32,186 nt of DNA from Hylemonella gracilis (GTDB taxonomy: Bacteria > Pseudomonadota > Gammaproteobacteria > Burkholderiales > Burkholderiaceae_C), in contig CAMAXR010000008.1 of NCBI GenBank assembly GCA_945862195.1, positions 1 through 32,186 on the forward strand, read 5' to 3'. The translations under genes were made by a program, and so were the position numbers. How positions within the stretch are numbered: the stretch's first letter is position 1; every line of letters begins with the position of its first letter. Below the pieces are notes generated by a model that saw nothing but the letters and a program-made list of their open reading frames with translations, made no database searches and was not told the origin of the DNA. This document shows positions 8,789-20,463 of this stretch, piece by piece.

Positions 8789-9523
8789 ATGGCCACACAA
8801 GACAATTCGGGTTTTGACCCCACTGGTTTCGCCAAATTTGTGCCGGGTTTTGACTTTTTGCAAAGCCTGAGCAAAGGGGCATCGGCCTCTATGCCGCAAG
8901 GCATGCAGTCCGCCTTCAACCAGTGGGTGGCCCCCACCATGGACCCTGAGGTTATAGAAAAGCGCCTTGAAGAACTGCGCACCGTGCTGTTTTGGCTGGA
9001 GCAAAACACCACCGCGCTCAAAGCTACCATTCAAGCGCTCGAAGTGCAAAAAATGACCCTCAGCGCGCTGCGCACCATGAACGTCGATGCACCCGACTGG
9101 TCGGCCATGTTCAAGGCCAAATCTGAAGTTCAACCCGACACTCAACCTGAAGTTGCACCTGAACCAGAGCTAAAACCAGAGCTAAAACCTGAACCTAAGC
9201 CTGAACCCAAGCCCAAAGCTTCGGCTCAGCCAGCAGCAGACCCTATGCAGATGTGGGGCGCCTTGACCCAGCAGTTTCAAAACATTGCCAACCAAGCCCT
9301 GCAAGACGTGTCCAACAAAGCGGCGCCTTTTCAAGCCCCTTTTCAGACGAGGCCTCAGCCCCCCGCTGCAGCGAAAGAGGCTGCATCAAATTCCGCCAAT
9401 CCCCGGCACACTGAACCCAAGTCAGCCAAGTCCAAGCCGGGCGCAACAAAGACTTCCCCCGCGTCCAAAGCCACCTCTGCCGCTCGAAAAGGCTTCACGC
9501 CTGCCAAGCGGCCCCGCGGCTGA
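8789..9523 (+). CDS. phaM: PhaM-like PHA-granule-associated/regulatory protein
   Basis: 244 aa; FVPGFDFLQSL...PTMDPEVIEKRLEELRTVLFWLEQNTTALKATIQALEVQKMTLSALRTM typical of the PhaM family; Lys/Pro/Ala-rich C-terminal tail. Confidence 0.75.
   Translation: MATQDNSGFDPTGFAKFVPGFDFLQSLSKGASASMPQGMQSAFNQWVAPTMDPEVIEKRLEELRTVLFWLEQNTTALKATIQALEVQKMTLSALRTMNVDAPDWSAMFKAKSEVQPDTQPEVAPEPELKPELKPEPKPEPKPKASAQPAADPMQMWGALTQQFQNIANQALQDVSNKAAPFQAPFQTRPQPPAAAKEAASNSANPRHTEPKSAKSKPGATKTSPASKATSAARKGFTPAKRPRG
9164..9211 (+). repeat. Four tandem 12-bp in-frame repeats encoding PELK-PELK-PEPK-PEPK
   Basis: CCAGAGCTAAAA, CCAGAGCTAAAA, CCTGAACCTAAG, CCTGAACCCAAG. Confidence 0.85.
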
Positions 9524-9535
9524 GGCCTGGCATCC

Positions 9536-10816
9536 ATGATGCATTTGTTCGCGCATGCGCATGCCACGCATCCCCAGTGGCTTATGGCCGCGGGTTTGGT
9601 GCTGGCGCAATTGCGCGCGCAGTTGCAGCTGCCGGGATATGTACGCCACCCCACGCTGGCTTTGCTCTACATCACCGATGCTTATGCCGATGTGGCCCAA
9701 GACATCCTGAACCACCTGAGCGCCGAGCTGCCGCAAATTACCGACTGGTCAGGTACCGTAGGCGTGGGCATTGCCGCCAACAATGTGGAGTACTTTGACG
9801 AGCCCGCCATGGCTGTGATGTTGTGTGACCTGCCTGCCGACCAGTACCGCGTGTTTTCTGGGGTGGCGCCGCTGTCTCCAAGGTTTGAGGCGCACACCGC
9901 CTTGGTGCATGCCGATGGCCACACCCCCGACTTGGCCGATCTGATTGACGAAATGGCGGGCCGCACCGCTACCGGTTATTTGTTTGGGGGGCTGGCCTCC
10001 AGCCGCACCCAACACCTGCAGTTTTCGGTGGGAGGCGACGGCTATATGCGAGGGCAGGGTAAATCTACCGGCGTGTTTCAAGGTGGGCTCAGCGGTGTGG
10101 CGTTTGGGCCTGAGGTGAGGGTGATTTCTCGCGTCACGCAGGGCTGCTTGCCCTTGGGTAAAGCCCGCGAAATCACCGATGCCGATCGCAATGTGGTGTA
10201 CCGGCTCGACGGGCAACCCGCCCTAGAGGTGCTGCTGGGAGACCTGAAAGTGTCTTTGGAGCGCCCTCAAGAAGCCTTAAATGCTGTGCGCTCTACTTTG
10301 GTGGGCCTGATGTGGCCCGACGACGCGGGGCTTATTACCGACCAGCCTGCGCCCATTTCGCGCACGGGAAACTTTGGAGCCGATGTGCTGGTGCGGCACA
10401 TCGTGGGGCTGGATGGCGAGCGCCAGGGCATTGCTTTGGCCGAACACGTGCAAAACGGCATGCAACTGGCTTTTTGCCAGCGCGACACAAAAGCCGCGCG
10501 CGCCGACTTGGTGCGCATTTGCGCTGAAATTCGCGAAGAGCTGGAGCCTGAAACTATGCCCATGGAAACCGCCTTGGCGCTGGGCTCGCACGCGGCAGAC
10601 GCCGCGCCGCATTTGGCACGCCGCATTGCCGGTGCGGTGTATGTGAGTTGCGCGGGTCGGGGCGGACCCCACTTTGGCGCCACAAGTGCAGAAATGCAAG
10701 TGGTGCGGCAAGCCATGGGCGATGTGCCTCTGGTGGGCTTTTTTGCCGGTGGCGAAATTGCGCGTCACCACCTCTATGGCTATACCGGCGTGCTCACGGT
10801 GTTCACCACCGACTGA
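9536..10816 (+). CDS. FIST domain (FIST_N/FIST_C) sensory protein
   Basis: 426 aa; GYLFGGLASSRTQHLQFSVGGDGYMRGQGKSTGVFQGGLSGVAFGPEVRVISRVTQGCLPLG and C-terminal GAVYVSCAGRGGPHFGATSAEMQVVRQAMGDVPLVGFFAGGEIA...GYTGVLTVF. Confidence 0.85.
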   Translation: MMHLFAHAHATHPQWLMAAGLVLAQLRAQLQLPGYVRHPTLALLYITDAYADVAQDILNHLSAELPQITDWSGTVGVGIAANNVEYFDEPAMAVMLCDLPADQYRVFSGVAPLSPRFEAHTALVHADGHTPDLADLIDEMAGRTATGYLFGGLASSRTQHLQFSVGGDGYMRGQGKSTGVFQGGLSGVAFGPEVRVISRVTQGCLPLGKAREITDADRNVVYRLDGQPALEVLLGDLKVSLERPQEALNAVRSTLVGLMWPDDAGLITDQPAPISRTGNFGADVLVRHIVGLDGERQGIALAEHVQNGMQLAFCQRDTKAARADLVRICAEIREELEPETMPMETALALGSHAADAAPHLARRIAGAVYVSCAGRGGPHFGATSAEMQVVRQAMGDVPLVGFFAGGEIARHHLYGYTGVLTVFTTD

Positions 10817-10823
10817 AGCGACC

Positions 10824-12167
10824 ATGTCGACCGCGCCCGCTGGGTCAACGCCTTTAGGCTTGTTGCGACAAACCGGATTTGGAGCCTTTTTCTGGACCCA
10901 GTTTTCAGGGGCCGCCAACGACAACTTGTTCAAATTTGCCCTGACGGTGCTGGTGACTTACCAGCTTCAGGTGGCTTGGCTGCCCGCCGGTTTGGCAGGC
11001 TTGGCGATTGGCGGCCTGTTCATCTTGCCTTATGTGCTCTTTTCTGCCGCCTGCGGGCAGTGGTGCGACCGCACCGATATGGCGCTGATGATGCGCCGCG
11101 TGAAAAACTTAGAAATCGCCATCATGCTGTTGGCTGCTGCAGGCTTTTTATTTGAGCAAGTGGGCGTGCTGTTGCTGTGCATTTTTTTAATGGGCACCCA
11201 CTCCACCCTGTTCGGCCCGGTCAAATACGCATACCTACCCCGTGCGCTGGGCCCCGCGCAACTGGTCAGCGGCAATGGCTGGGTGGAAATGGGCACGTTT
11301 GTGGCCATTTTGCTTGGCAATATGGTCGGCGGCCTGCTTATGACGCTGCCCCACGGCGCTTTGTGGGCGGCTTTGGCTTGTGTGCTGGTGGCCTTGCTGG
11401 GCCGTTGGGCGGCAGGCAAGGTGCCCGACACTCCAGCAGCAGACCCGCACCTGCACATCAACTGGAACCTATTCAGCGAGACATGGCGCAACCTGCAAGC
11501 CGCGCGCACCGAACGCGAGGTTTGGGGCGCGCTGCTGCTGATCAGTTGGATGTGGTGCTTTGGGGCGGTGATGCTCAGCCAAATTCCCAGCTACACCAAA
11601 GAGGTGCTGCACGGCTCGGAAGCGGTGGCGTCTTTGTTGATGGTGGTGTTTTCAGTAGGCATAGGCGCGGGCTCTTTGCTGTGCGATCGGCTGGGCCGCG
11701 CCACGGCCGAACACGGCATAGAGCTGGGCTTGGTGACTTTGGGCGCTCTGGGCATGGGCGTGTTTGTGCTGGATTTGTATGCAGCCAGCAGCGGATTAGC
11801 TGACGCACATGCGGCTTTAGGCCCTTGGGCGCAGACCCGCATCTTGGTGGATTTGAGCTTGCTAAGTTTGAGCGCGGGGCTGTTTAGCGTGCCGCTTTAT
11901 GCTTATGTGCAGCAGCGTAGCCCCCACACACACCGTGCACGGGTGATGGCGGCCAACAATATTCTGAATGCGCTGTTTATGGTGGCCAGCGCTCTGGTAA
12001 CGGGCGCACTGCTCACATGGGGCGTCAGCATTTCGGGCATTTGGCTTTGGTTGGGCGTGGCTCATGGGCTGGTATGTGCCGTATTGCTGGCCCGAATGCC
12101 GCAACTGCCAAGGCGGTTTTGGATCATGCTGCAGCAATGGGTCAAGGCCAAAGGGAAAGCCCATTAA
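10824..12167 (+). CDS. MFS transporter, LplT-like
   Basis: FFWTQFSGAANDNLFKFALTVLV, FGPVKYAYLP, GNGWVEMGTFVAILLGNMVGGLL; multiple TM helices; start MSTAPAG at 10824. Confidence 0.85.
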   Translation: MSTAPAGSTPLGLLRQTGFGAFFWTQFSGAANDNLFKFALTVLVTYQLQVAWLPAGLAGLAIGGLFILPYVLFSAACGQWCDRTDMALMMRRVKNLEIAIMLLAAAGFLFEQVGVLLLCIFLMGTHSTLFGPVKYAYLPRALGPAQLVSGNGWVEMGTFVAILLGNMVGGLLMTLPHGALWAALACVLVALLGRWAAGKVPDTPAADPHLHINWNLFSETWRNLQAARTEREVWGALLLISWMWCFGAVMLSQIPSYTKEVLHGSEAVASLLMVVFSVGIGAGSLLCDRLGRATAEHGIELGLVTLGALGMGVFVLDLYAASSGLADAHAALGPWAQTRILVDLSLLSLSAGLFSVPLYAYVQQRSPHTHRARVMAANNILNALFMVASALVTGALLTWGVSISGIWLWLGVAHGLVCAVLLARMPQLPRRFWIMLQQWVKAKGKAH

Positions 12168-12182
12168 TTGATCTAAGCTACC

Positions 12183-13235
12183 ATGACCACTATGTCCAAG
12201 CTCAAAGTGGTCGTGGTTGACGACCAGCAACCCAACCTGACCCTGCTGCGCTTCCAGTTGGCCGAATTGGGGCTGGAACTTGAAGTCAGCGAGTTTTTAA
12301 GCCCCCAAAAGGCGCTGAGCTACTGCCTTGCTGAGGTGCCCGATCTCATCATGTTGGATTACATGATGCCCGGCATGGACGGGCTGGAGTTTTTAAAGCA
12401 GTTTCACCAAGAGCCCCAAAGCATCAACACCCCCGTGTTGATGATCACCGCCAACCACCAAGTGGAAGTGCGCCACCAAGCCTTGCAACTGGGCGCCACC
12501 GACTTTCTCACGCAGCCCTACGACTTGTTGGAGCTCAAGGCCCGAGTGCACAACATGCTGCGGTTTCGGGCGCACTACAAATCACTGGAGCAGCACGCCG
12601 AGTGGCTGAGGGCCGAAATTCAAAGGGCCGAGCAAACCAGCACCTTGCGCGAGCGCGAAACCATAGTGCGGCTGTCTAGAGCGGCAGAATTTAGAGACCC
12701 CGAAACCGGCGGCCATATTCAGCGCATGGCGCACTACTCGTGGCTGATTGCCAAGCGCATGGACCTAAGCCCGCAAGACCAACAACTGATTTTGGAGTCC
12801 GCCCCCATGCACGACGTGGGCAAGGTGGGCATACCCGATCACATCTTGCTCAAGCCCGGCAAATTGCTGCCTGAGGAATTTGAAATCATGAAGGGCCATG
12901 CCGAAAAGGGTTACCAAATTTTGGCGGGTAGCAATTCGCCCCTGCTGCAAAAAGGCGCCGAAATTGCCCGCTCACACCATGAAAAGTTTGATGGCAGCGG
13001 TTACCCCCAAGGCTTAAAGGGCACTGACATTCCGCTGTCGGGCCGCATCGTGGCCGTGGCCGACGTATTTGACGCACTTACCTCCGAGCGCCCGTACAAA
13101 GCCGCTTGGTCGGTGGAAGACTCGGTGGCTTACCTCACAGACCAAAAAGGTCGCCATTTTGACCCGCAATGTGTAGACGCCTTTTTGAACCACTTTGAAG
13201 AAGTCTTGGACATCAAGTCCAAGTTTTTAGATTGA
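12183..13235 (+). CDS. Response regulator with C-terminal HD-GYP domain (RpfG-like)
   Basis: REC domain VVVDDQQ...LIMLDYMMPGMDG...; HDVGKVGIPDHILLKPGKL (HD) and RSHHEKFDGSGYPQGLKGTDIPLSGRIVAVADVFDALTSERPYK (GYP-like motif). Confidence 0.92.
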   Translation: MTTMSKLKVVVVDDQQPNLTLLRFQLAELGLELEVSEFLSPQKALSYCLAEVPDLIMLDYMMPGMDGLEFLKQFHQEPQSINTPVLMITANHQVEVRHQALQLGATDFLTQPYDLLELKARVHNMLRFRAHYKSLEQHAEWLRAEIQRAEQTSTLRERETIVRLSRAAEFRDPETGGHIQRMAHYSWLIAKRMDLSPQDQQLILESAPMHDVGKVGIPDHILLKPGKLLPEEFEIMKGHAEKGYQILAGSNSPLLQKGAEIARSHHEKFDGSGYPQGLKGTDIPLSGRIVAVADVFDALTSERPYKAAWSVEDSVAYLTDQKGRHFDPQCVDAFLNHFEEVLDIKSKFLD

Positions 13236-13264
13236 CTTTTCTGCACTTCATTTAAAACCTGTAG

Positions 13265-13288
13265 ACTTGTACTATATTTAAGACAAGT
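13265..13288. promoter_or_regulatory. Candidate operator for yefM-yoeB autoregulation
   Basis: Inverted repeat ACTTGT-N12-ACAAGT enclosing an AT-rich -10-like TATATT, 12 bp upstream of the yefM ATG. Confidence 0.4.
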
Positions 13289-13300
13289 TAGGACTTCAAA

Positions 13301-13558
13301 ATGAGGGTGATCAGTTTTTCAGAAGCCAGGAATCAATTCAAACAAGTCATTGACCAAGTGGTCGAAGATTGTGATGTTGCAGTAATTTGCAGACGAGACG
13401 CAGAAGATGCAGTTCTGATGTCGCTGGACACCTACAACAGCATGATGGAGACCTTTCATTTGGTCAAAACACCGGCCAATTTGAAGCACCTCGAAAAATC
13501 CTTAGCGCAGTACCGCAAGGGACAAACCAAAACCAAGGATTTGGTGGATGCACCGTAG
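13301..13558 (+). CDS. yefM: YefM/Phd-family antitoxin
   Basis: 85 aa; MRVISFSEARNQFKQVIDQVVEDCDVAVICRRDAEDAVLMSLDTYNSMMET; overlaps yoeB. Confidence 0.93.
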   Translation: MRVISFSEARNQFKQVIDQVVEDCDVAVICRRDAEDAVLMSLDTYNSMMETFHLVKTPANLKHLEKSLAQYRKGQTKTKDLVDAP

Positions 13559-13811
13559 GCTGACCTGGACGCATGCGGCTTGGTCAGATTACCTTTACTG
13601 GCAAGGTCAAGACAAAAAAACACTCAAGCGCATCCATTTGTTGATTCAAGATGCCATGCGAAACCCTAATACAAGCATTGGCAAGCCCGAAGCACTGCGA
13701 GAAAACCTGTCGGGGTTATGGTCTAGGCGAATTGATGATGAGCATCGCTTGGTATATGCCATTGAACCAGACCAGTTGGTCATCATTGCGTGCCGCTACC
13801 ACTATGAATAG
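13548..13811 (+). CDS. yoeB: YoeB-family mRNA interferase toxin
   Basis: 87 aa; WSDYLYWQGQDKKTLKRIHLLIQDAMRNP...GKPEALRENLSGLWSRRIDDEHRLVYAI...IIACRYHYE; catalytic-type E/R/H/Y positions present. Confidence 0.95.
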   Translation: MHRRLTWTHAAWSDYLYWQGQDKKTLKRIHLLIQDAMRNPNTSIGKPEALRENLSGLWSRRIDDEHRLVYAIEPDQLVIIACRYHYE

Positions 13812-13817
13812 AACCAC

Positions 13818-15071
<1,254 letters not shown>

Positions 15072-15166
15072 CTAGGTGCAGGGTTTTGGAAGACAACGTA
15101 ACCGCATTAAGCCTATGGGGCAAACCCTGAAAGGTCGCCCCCCTTCAATTGGCGAAAATAGAGCCC

Positions 15167-16426
15167 ATGAATTCCAACAACAGCCCCCTGAACTGGAGCG
15201 GCGACAGCACCCACCACATTCCCTTTGGCGTCTATACCGACCCTAACCGCCACAAGCTGGAGCTGGAACGGTTTTTTTACAACCAGCACTGGTGTTATGT
15301 GGGCTTGGAGGCCGAAATTCCCAACCCTAGGGACTACAAGCGCAGCAGCATTGGTGAACGCTCGGTCATCATGGCGCGCGCAGACGATGGCGCCGTGCAT
15401 GTGCTGGAAAACGTGTGCGCGCACCGTGGCATGCAGTTTTGCCGCGAACGCCACGGCCACCGCAAAGAGTTTGTGTGTCCTTACCACCAGTGGAGCTACA
15501 CCCTGCAAGGCGACCTGCAGGGTGTGCCCCTGCGCCGCGGGGTCCGGCAAGAGGGCAAGGTGTTGGGCGGCATGCCTGCCGACTTTGACCCAAAGCAGCA
15601 TGGCCTGAACCGCTTGAAGGTGGCCACCCGGGGCGGCGTGGTGTTTGCGTCTTTTGACCACAACGTTGAGTCTTTAGAAGACTTTATGGGCCCCACCATC
15701 TTGAAGTACTTTGACCGGCTGTTTAATGGCCGAAAGCTCACCTTGCTGGGTTACAACCGCCAGCGCATTCCGGGCAACTGGAAGCTCATGCAAGAAAACA
15801 TCAAAGACCCCTACCACCCTGGGCTGCTGCACACTTGGTTTGTCACCTTTGGGCTTTGGCGGGCCGACAACCAAAGCGAACTGCGCATGGACGCGCACCA
15901 CCGCCATGCCGCCATGATTTCCACCCGAGGCAACGCCATGAAAGCAGGCGATGTGGCGCAGGTGAGCAGCTTTAAACAAAGCATGCAACTGGAAGACCCT
16001 AGGTTTTTAGACATCGTGCCTGAAGCCTGGTGGCAGATGGAAGACAAAATGCCCACAGCGGTGATGACCACGCTGTTTCCCAGCGTCATCTTGCAGCAGC
16101 AGGTCAACAGCGTGTCCACCCGCTTGATTCAGCCCGACGGCCACGGCGCTTTTGAATTTGTGTGGACCCATTTCGGCTTTGAAGACGACACCCCCGACAT
16201 GACCCAACGCCGCCTGCGCCAAGCCAACCTGTTTGGGCCAGCGGGTTTTGTCTCGGCCGACGACGGCGAGGTGATTGAGTTTTCGCAGCAGGGTTTTGAA
16301 CAACACCCCGCAGGCTACGCGGTGGCCGAGCTGGGCGGGCGTGATGTGGGCGAAACCGAGCATATGGTGACCGAAACGCTCATTAGGGGCATGTACGCCT
16401 ATTGGCGCAAGGTCATGGAGGCCTGA
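15167..16426 (+). CDS. Aromatic ring-hydroxylating (Rieske non-heme iron) dioxygenase alpha subunit
   Basis: Rieske motif CAHRGMQF...CPYHQW; mononuclear iron motif [13 protein letters not shown]; overall resemblance to the terephthalate/anthranilate (TphA2/AndAc-like) group from memory. Confidence 0.93.
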   Translation: MNSNNSPLNWSGDSTHHIPFGVYTDPNRHKLELERFFYNQHWCYVGLEAEIPNPRDYKRSSIGERSVIMARADDGAVHVLENVCAHRGMQFCRERHGHRKEFVCPYHQWSYTLQGDLQGVPLRRGVRQEGKVLGGMPADFDPKQHGLNRLKVATRGGVVFASFDHNVESLEDFMGPTILKYFDRLFNGRKLTLLGYNRQRIPGNWKLMQENIKDPYHPGLLHTWFVTFGLWRADNQSELRMDAHHRHAAMISTRGNAMKAGDVAQVSSFKQSMQLEDPRFLDIVPEAWWQMEDKMPTAVMTTLFPSVILQQQVNSVSTRLIQPDGHGAFEFVWTHFGFEDDTPDMTQRRLRQANLFGPAGFVSADDGEVIEFSQQGFEQHPAGYAVAELGGRDVGETEHMVTETLIRGMYAYWRKVMEA

Positions 16427-16431
16427 TACCC

Positions 16432-16914
16432 ATGCAACCCTCCCCCTCACCTCAAGACTATTGGGAATTGGTGCAACTGCATGCCCAGTACGCAGCAGCT
16501 GTGGACTCGGGCAACTGGGACTTGTGGCCCGAGTTTTTTACCGACGACGCGGTCTACAAATTGCAGCCCCGCGAAAACTTCGACCGCGGGCTGCCTTTGG
16601 CCACCTTGTCTTTTGAAAGCAAAGCCATGCTGCGCGACCGCGTGTTTGGCATCAAAGAAACCTTGTTTCACGACCCTTACTACCAGCGCCATGTGGTGGG
16701 CGCCCCCATCATTCACCGCGTGGACGAACATGGCATAGCGTGCGAAGCCCATTACGCGGTGTTTCGCACCAAGCTAGACGGACCGAGCACCGTTTTTAAT
16801 GTGGGGCGCTACCTAGACACCGTAGTGCGCACCCCGCAGGGACTTAAATTAGCCCAACGTGTGTGCGTGTTTGACAGCGAAATGGTGCCCAACTCCATCA
16901 TTTACCCGATTTGA
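16432..16914 (+). CDS. Aromatic ring-hydroxylating dioxygenase beta subunit
   Basis: 161 aa SnoaL-like/beta-subunit pattern: [57 protein letters not shown]. Confidence 0.88.
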   Translation: MQPSPSPQDYWELVQLHAQYAAAVDSGNWDLWPEFFTDDAVYKLQPRENFDRGLPLATLSFESKAMLRDRVFGIKETLFHDPYYQRHVVGAPIIHRVDEHGIACEAHYAVFRTKLDGPSTVFNVGRYLDTVVRTPQGLKLAQRVCVFDSEMVPNSIIYPI

Positions 16915-16940
16915 TTTACCCCATCTACCCAAGGAACTTC

Positions 16941-17261
16941 ATGAGCAGCGATAGCAACTGGACCGATGTGGCCGCCTTAGCCGATGTGTTTGAAGGCGCT
17001 GCCATTGCGGTGACCCCCCAGGGCCAAGACATTGCCCTCTACAACGTGGAGGGGGCCATTTACGCCACCCAAAACGTGTGCTCGCACGGCAATGCCAATT
17101 TGTGCGATGGTTACTTAGAGGGCTTTGAAATTGAATGCCCGTTTCACCAAGGCCGCTTTGACGTGCGCACCGGCCAGGCCACCTTGTTGCCTTGCACCGA
17201 GCCCGTCAAAATTTGGCCCGTCAAAATTGAGGGTGGGCGGGTGTTTTTGGCTTTGGACTGA
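16941..17261 (+). CDS. Rieske [2Fe-2S] ferredoxin component
   Basis: 107 aa; CSHGNANLCDGYLEGFEIECPFHQGRFDVRTG. Confidence 0.92.
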   Translation: MSSDSNWTDVAALADVFEGAAIAVTPQGQDIALYNVEGAIYATQNVCSHGNANLCDGYLEGFEIECPFHQGRFDVRTGQATLLPCTEPVKIWPVKIEGGRVFLALD

Positions 17262-17277
17262 TGAGTCGCGCCAAGTT

Positions 17278-18321
17278 TTACGGCTTACGTGCCAACAACA
17301 TCGCATCGCCGTAGCTGAAAAAGCGGTACTTCGCCTCTATGGCGTGCTGATAAAGCGCCTTGATGTGCTCGTACCCCGCAAAGGCGCTGACCAGCATCAT
17401 CAAGGTGCTTTTGGGTAGGTGGAAGTTGGTAACAAGCAAGTCCACCACCTGAAACTTAAAACCCGGAGTTATAAAAATACTGGTGTCTCCCGTGGTTTGC
17501 CCGGTTTGCGCCCAAGACTCCAAAGTGCGCGTGGTGGTGGTGCCCACAGACACCACACGCCCCCCGCGCTTGCGTGTGGCTGCTATGGCGTGCTGAGTGG
17601 TCACAGGCAGGTCGTACCACTCGGAATGCATGCGGTGGTCGGCCAAGCGCTCCACCTTCACCGGCGAAAACGTGCCCGCCCCGACATGCAGGGTGACGCT
17701 GGCCATCTGGACGCCGCGATGCTGCAGCGCAGCCAACACGGCTTCATCAAAATGCAGCGCTGCAGTGGGCGCTGCGGCGGCACCTGGCTGGCGGGCAAAT
17801 ACCGTTTGGTAGCGCCGCTCGTCGTCGCCGGATTTGGACTGAATGTAGGGCGGCAGCGGCACATGCCCGTGGCGCTGCATGAGCATCATCGGATCATCGC
17901 TGAATCGCAAGTGAAACAGCTGCCCTTGCGCATCAGGCCAGCGGCCCAGCAAGGTGGCCTTAAAGCCGCCTGCCATGTGCAGCACCGCACCCACTGCGGG
18001 TCGCTTGCTCACCTTAAGGTGCGCGGCCACCTCAAAGTGGGGCAGCGTGCGCTCCACCAACAATTCCAGTGCACCGCCCGTGGCTTTTTCGCCAAATAGG
18101 CGCGCCTTGACCACTCGGGTGTCGTTGAACACCAGCAAATCGCCTCGCTCCAACAAACTGGGCAAGTCGCGAAAAACTCGATCCTGCGGTGGTTCACCCC
18201 GTCCATCCAATAGGCGCGACGCACTGCGCTCGGCAGCAGGGTGCTGGGCAATGCGCTCGGGAGGTAGGTCAAAGTCAAAGTCGGCAAGGTTGAATTCGCG
18301 GGGGGGAATGAGGGATGTCAT
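17278..18321 (-). CDS. queA: S-adenosylmethionine:tRNA ribosyltransferase-isomerase
   Basis: [86 protein letters not shown]; start MTSLIPP at 18321. Confidence 0.97.
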   Translation of the reverse strand: MTSLIPPREFNLADFDFDLPPERIAQHPAAERSASRLLDGRGEPPQDRVFRDLPSLLERGDLLVFNDTRVVKARLFGEKATGGALELLVERTLPHFEVAAHLKVSKRPAVGAVLHMAGGFKATLLGRWPDAQGQLFHLRFSDDPMMLMQRHGHVPLPPYIQSKSGDDERRYQTVFARQPGAAAAPTAALHFDEAVLAALQHRGVQMASVTLHVGAGTFSPVKVERLADHRMHSEWYDLPVTTQHAIAATRKRGGRVVSVGTTTTRTLESWAQTGQTTGDTSIFITPGFKFQVVDLLVTNFHLPKSTLMMLVSAFAGYEHIKALYQHAIEAKYRFFSYGDAMLLARKP

Positions 18322-18382
18322 GGCGATGGTCGGAGTTTCGATACTCGGTGTATGGTTCGACAAGAACAGGAGGCTTTTTGAA

Positions 18383-19174
18383 ATGCTTGAACCTATAGAT
18401 GGACTGACCCCCAAACTTGAGTCTAATGTGCTCTACCTCACCATAGACCGACCCACGGACCTGAACCGTCTGAGCCCCGAGCTGATTGACCATTTGGGAG
18501 TGCTGATGGCGGAGCTGCGTGAACGCAGCGACATCCATGTTGTGGTGATCACAGGTGCTGGAGATGACTATTTTTCAATGGGGCTTTTAAACCCGGCTCT
18601 GCGTGAAAGCATGTCCAAAGAAGACGTGGTGAGACTGGTGCGCAGAGCCAATGCGGTTTTTGATGCGCTTGAAGCGCTGCCTCAAATTGTCATGGCGGCC
18701 ATCAATGGCAAGGTTTTGGCAGGTGCGGTGGAGCTGGCCTTGGCATGCGACCTCAGGTATGCCGCAGAGCACGTGACCTTGCAAATGCCCGAGGCCTCTT
18801 GGGGCGGTTTTCCGGGCGCTGGGGCGCCGGTTCGGCTGCCTGGTCTGGTAGGCAAGGCGCGGGCCTTGGAACTGATTTGCACCGCCAGAACCATCAGCAG
18901 TGCCGAGATGAATCAGTTTGGTATTGTTCAAGGTGTTTATCCGCGAGAGTCATTTCAAGACAGCGTGGCCAAGATGGCACAGACCATTGCCGAAAACGGC
19001 CCGCTGGCGGTGCAAGGCGCCAAACGCATCATGACGACCCGACAAGAGCCCGGCACTCGGGCCGCACGCGAACTTTCAGACGCCCTGCGTCATGCCTTGG
19101 AGTGGAGCCAAGACGTGGACGAAGGCATGGCTGCCCACAAGCAGAGTAGGAAGCCTAAATTTGTGGGTAAGTGA
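18383..19174 (+). CDS. Enoyl-CoA hydratase/isomerase (crotonase) family protein
   Basis: [95 protein letters not shown]; start MLEPIDG; upstream CAGGAGG. Confidence 0.88.
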   Translation: MLEPIDGLTPKLESNVLYLTIDRPTDLNRLSPELIDHLGVLMAELRERSDIHVVVITGAGDDYFSMGLLNPALRESMSKEDVVRLVRRANAVFDALEALPQIVMAAINGKVLAGAVELALACDLRYAAEHVTLQMPEASWGGFPGAGAPVRLPGLVGKARALELICTARTISSAEMNQFGIVQGVYPRESFQDSVAKMAQTIAENGPLAVQGAKRIMTTRQEPGTRAARELSDALRHALEWSQDVDEGMAAHKQSRKPKFVGK

Positions 19175-19183
19175 AGCAGTGAA

Positions 19184-20236
19184 TTACTGCGACACGTTGA
19201 GCTTGGCATCCCGAATGACCTTGCCCCACTTGTCGTGCTCGTTGCGAACCAACACGCCCAGTTCTTCGGGGGTGCTTGCAGACAGTTCCACCGCTTGATC
19301 TGCCAGTTTTTTGATGAGTTCTGGATCTTTTAAGACCTTGGTCATTTCAGCATTCAAGCGGGCAATGACCGCAGGTGGCGTGCCTGCGGCTGCCAGCAGG
19401 CCCATCCAAGCGCCGGAGTCGAGCTGCGGATAACCTGCTTCGGCCATGGTGGGCACACCTGGCAAAGCTGAAGAGCGACGCTTGCCACTGATGGCCAAGG
19501 GTTTGATTTTTCCTGCCTGCACCAAAGGCACACCGGCGCCCGCCGCAAACACTATCAGCTGCACCTGCTCACCCATAAGCGCTGTGAGTGCTGGAGCGCC
19601 ACCTTTAAAGGGAACGTGCAGCATGTCAAAGTTGGCGAGCAGCTTGAGCTGTTCTGCCGCCAAATGTCCCGAGCTACCCGCGCCTACGGATGCGTAAGAA
19701 ACCGTTCCCGGTTTGCTTTTGGCCAGGTTGATAAATGCGGCAATGTCATTGGCTGGGTAGCCTGCGTGGGTGGCAAGCAGCAAGGGGATGCTGCCAATAA
19801 ACGTAATGGGCGCCAAATCTTTAAAGGTGTCGTATCTCAGCTCTGTTTTGTATATATGTGGGTTGACCGCATGCGAGTCAAAGGCTACCAATAGGGTATG
19901 GCCATCTGGTGGGGCTTTGGCCACGTAGTCAGCAGCCAAGGTGCCGCCCGCGCCGCTTCGGTTTTCAATCACCACCGGTTGGCCCAGCAGCTCCGAAAGC
20001 TTGGGGCCAATTTGACGAGCGGTCGCATCCACCACGCCACCGGGCGCAAATGGAACCACCAAGCGAATGGTCTTGCTTGGAAATGTTTGGGCAGCAAGTC
20101 CGCTGGCAAGGGTCAGCGCCGACACTGCAGCCATAAAAGGAATGGCCCACTTTTTTGAAATGAAAGTATTCAAAGTTTTTCTCAGTGATAGATGTAACTG
20201 GTGATGTTCGCCCCAAGGCGATGTAGCGCACATCAT
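19184..20236 (-). CDS. Bug/TctC-family substrate-binding protein
   Basis: TFPSKTIRLVVPFAPGGVVDATARQIGPKLSELLGQPVVIENRSGAGGTLAADYVAKAPPDGHTLL; the 5' start is uncertain (true start may be a downstream TTG/CTG near 20167-20182). Confidence 0.88.
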   Translation of the reverse strand: MMCATSPWGEHHQLHLSLRKTLNTFISKKWAIPFMAAVSALTLASGLAAQTFPSKTIRLVVPFAPGGVVDATARQIGPKLSELLGQPVVIENRSGAGGTLAADYVAKAPPDGHTLLVAFDSHAVNPHIYKTELRYDTFKDLAPITFIGSIPLLLATHAGYPANDIAAFINLAKSKPGTVSYASVGAGSSGHLAAEQLKLLANFDMLHVPFKGGAPALTALMGEQVQLIVFAAGAGVPLVQAGKIKPLAISGKRRSSALPGVPTMAEAGYPQLDSGAWMGLLAAAGTPPAVIARLNAEMTKVLKDPELIKKLADQAVELSASTPEELGVLVRNEHDKWGKVIRDAKLNVSQ

Positions 20237-20463
20237 GACTTACCCTAGTGCAACGCCTGCGCCCTTGTACACCAAATTTTGGGAACTTAAGCATGATGTT
20301 GGTCAATTGGCTTAGGATGACGGTTCGCCTTAACCAAGTGTTGTGTAATGTGGTTTTGACCATGCCTTGTCATCAATCGATCTTTCAAAAAAACCCATTT
20401 GATCTGAGCTTACCGGCGAAAAGCATATATTTCACAGGTTCATTTTTTTTGGGGTGAGTTTGA

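Noticed and set aside
11177-11803. 208-aa plus-strand ORF inside the MFS gene in another frame
   Set aside because: Arg/Gly-rich out-of-frame translation, no start context, overlaps TM-coding sequence.
17419-18099. 226-aa plus-strand ORF antisense to queA
   Set aside because: queA is certain on the opposite strand; the product has no recognisable domain.
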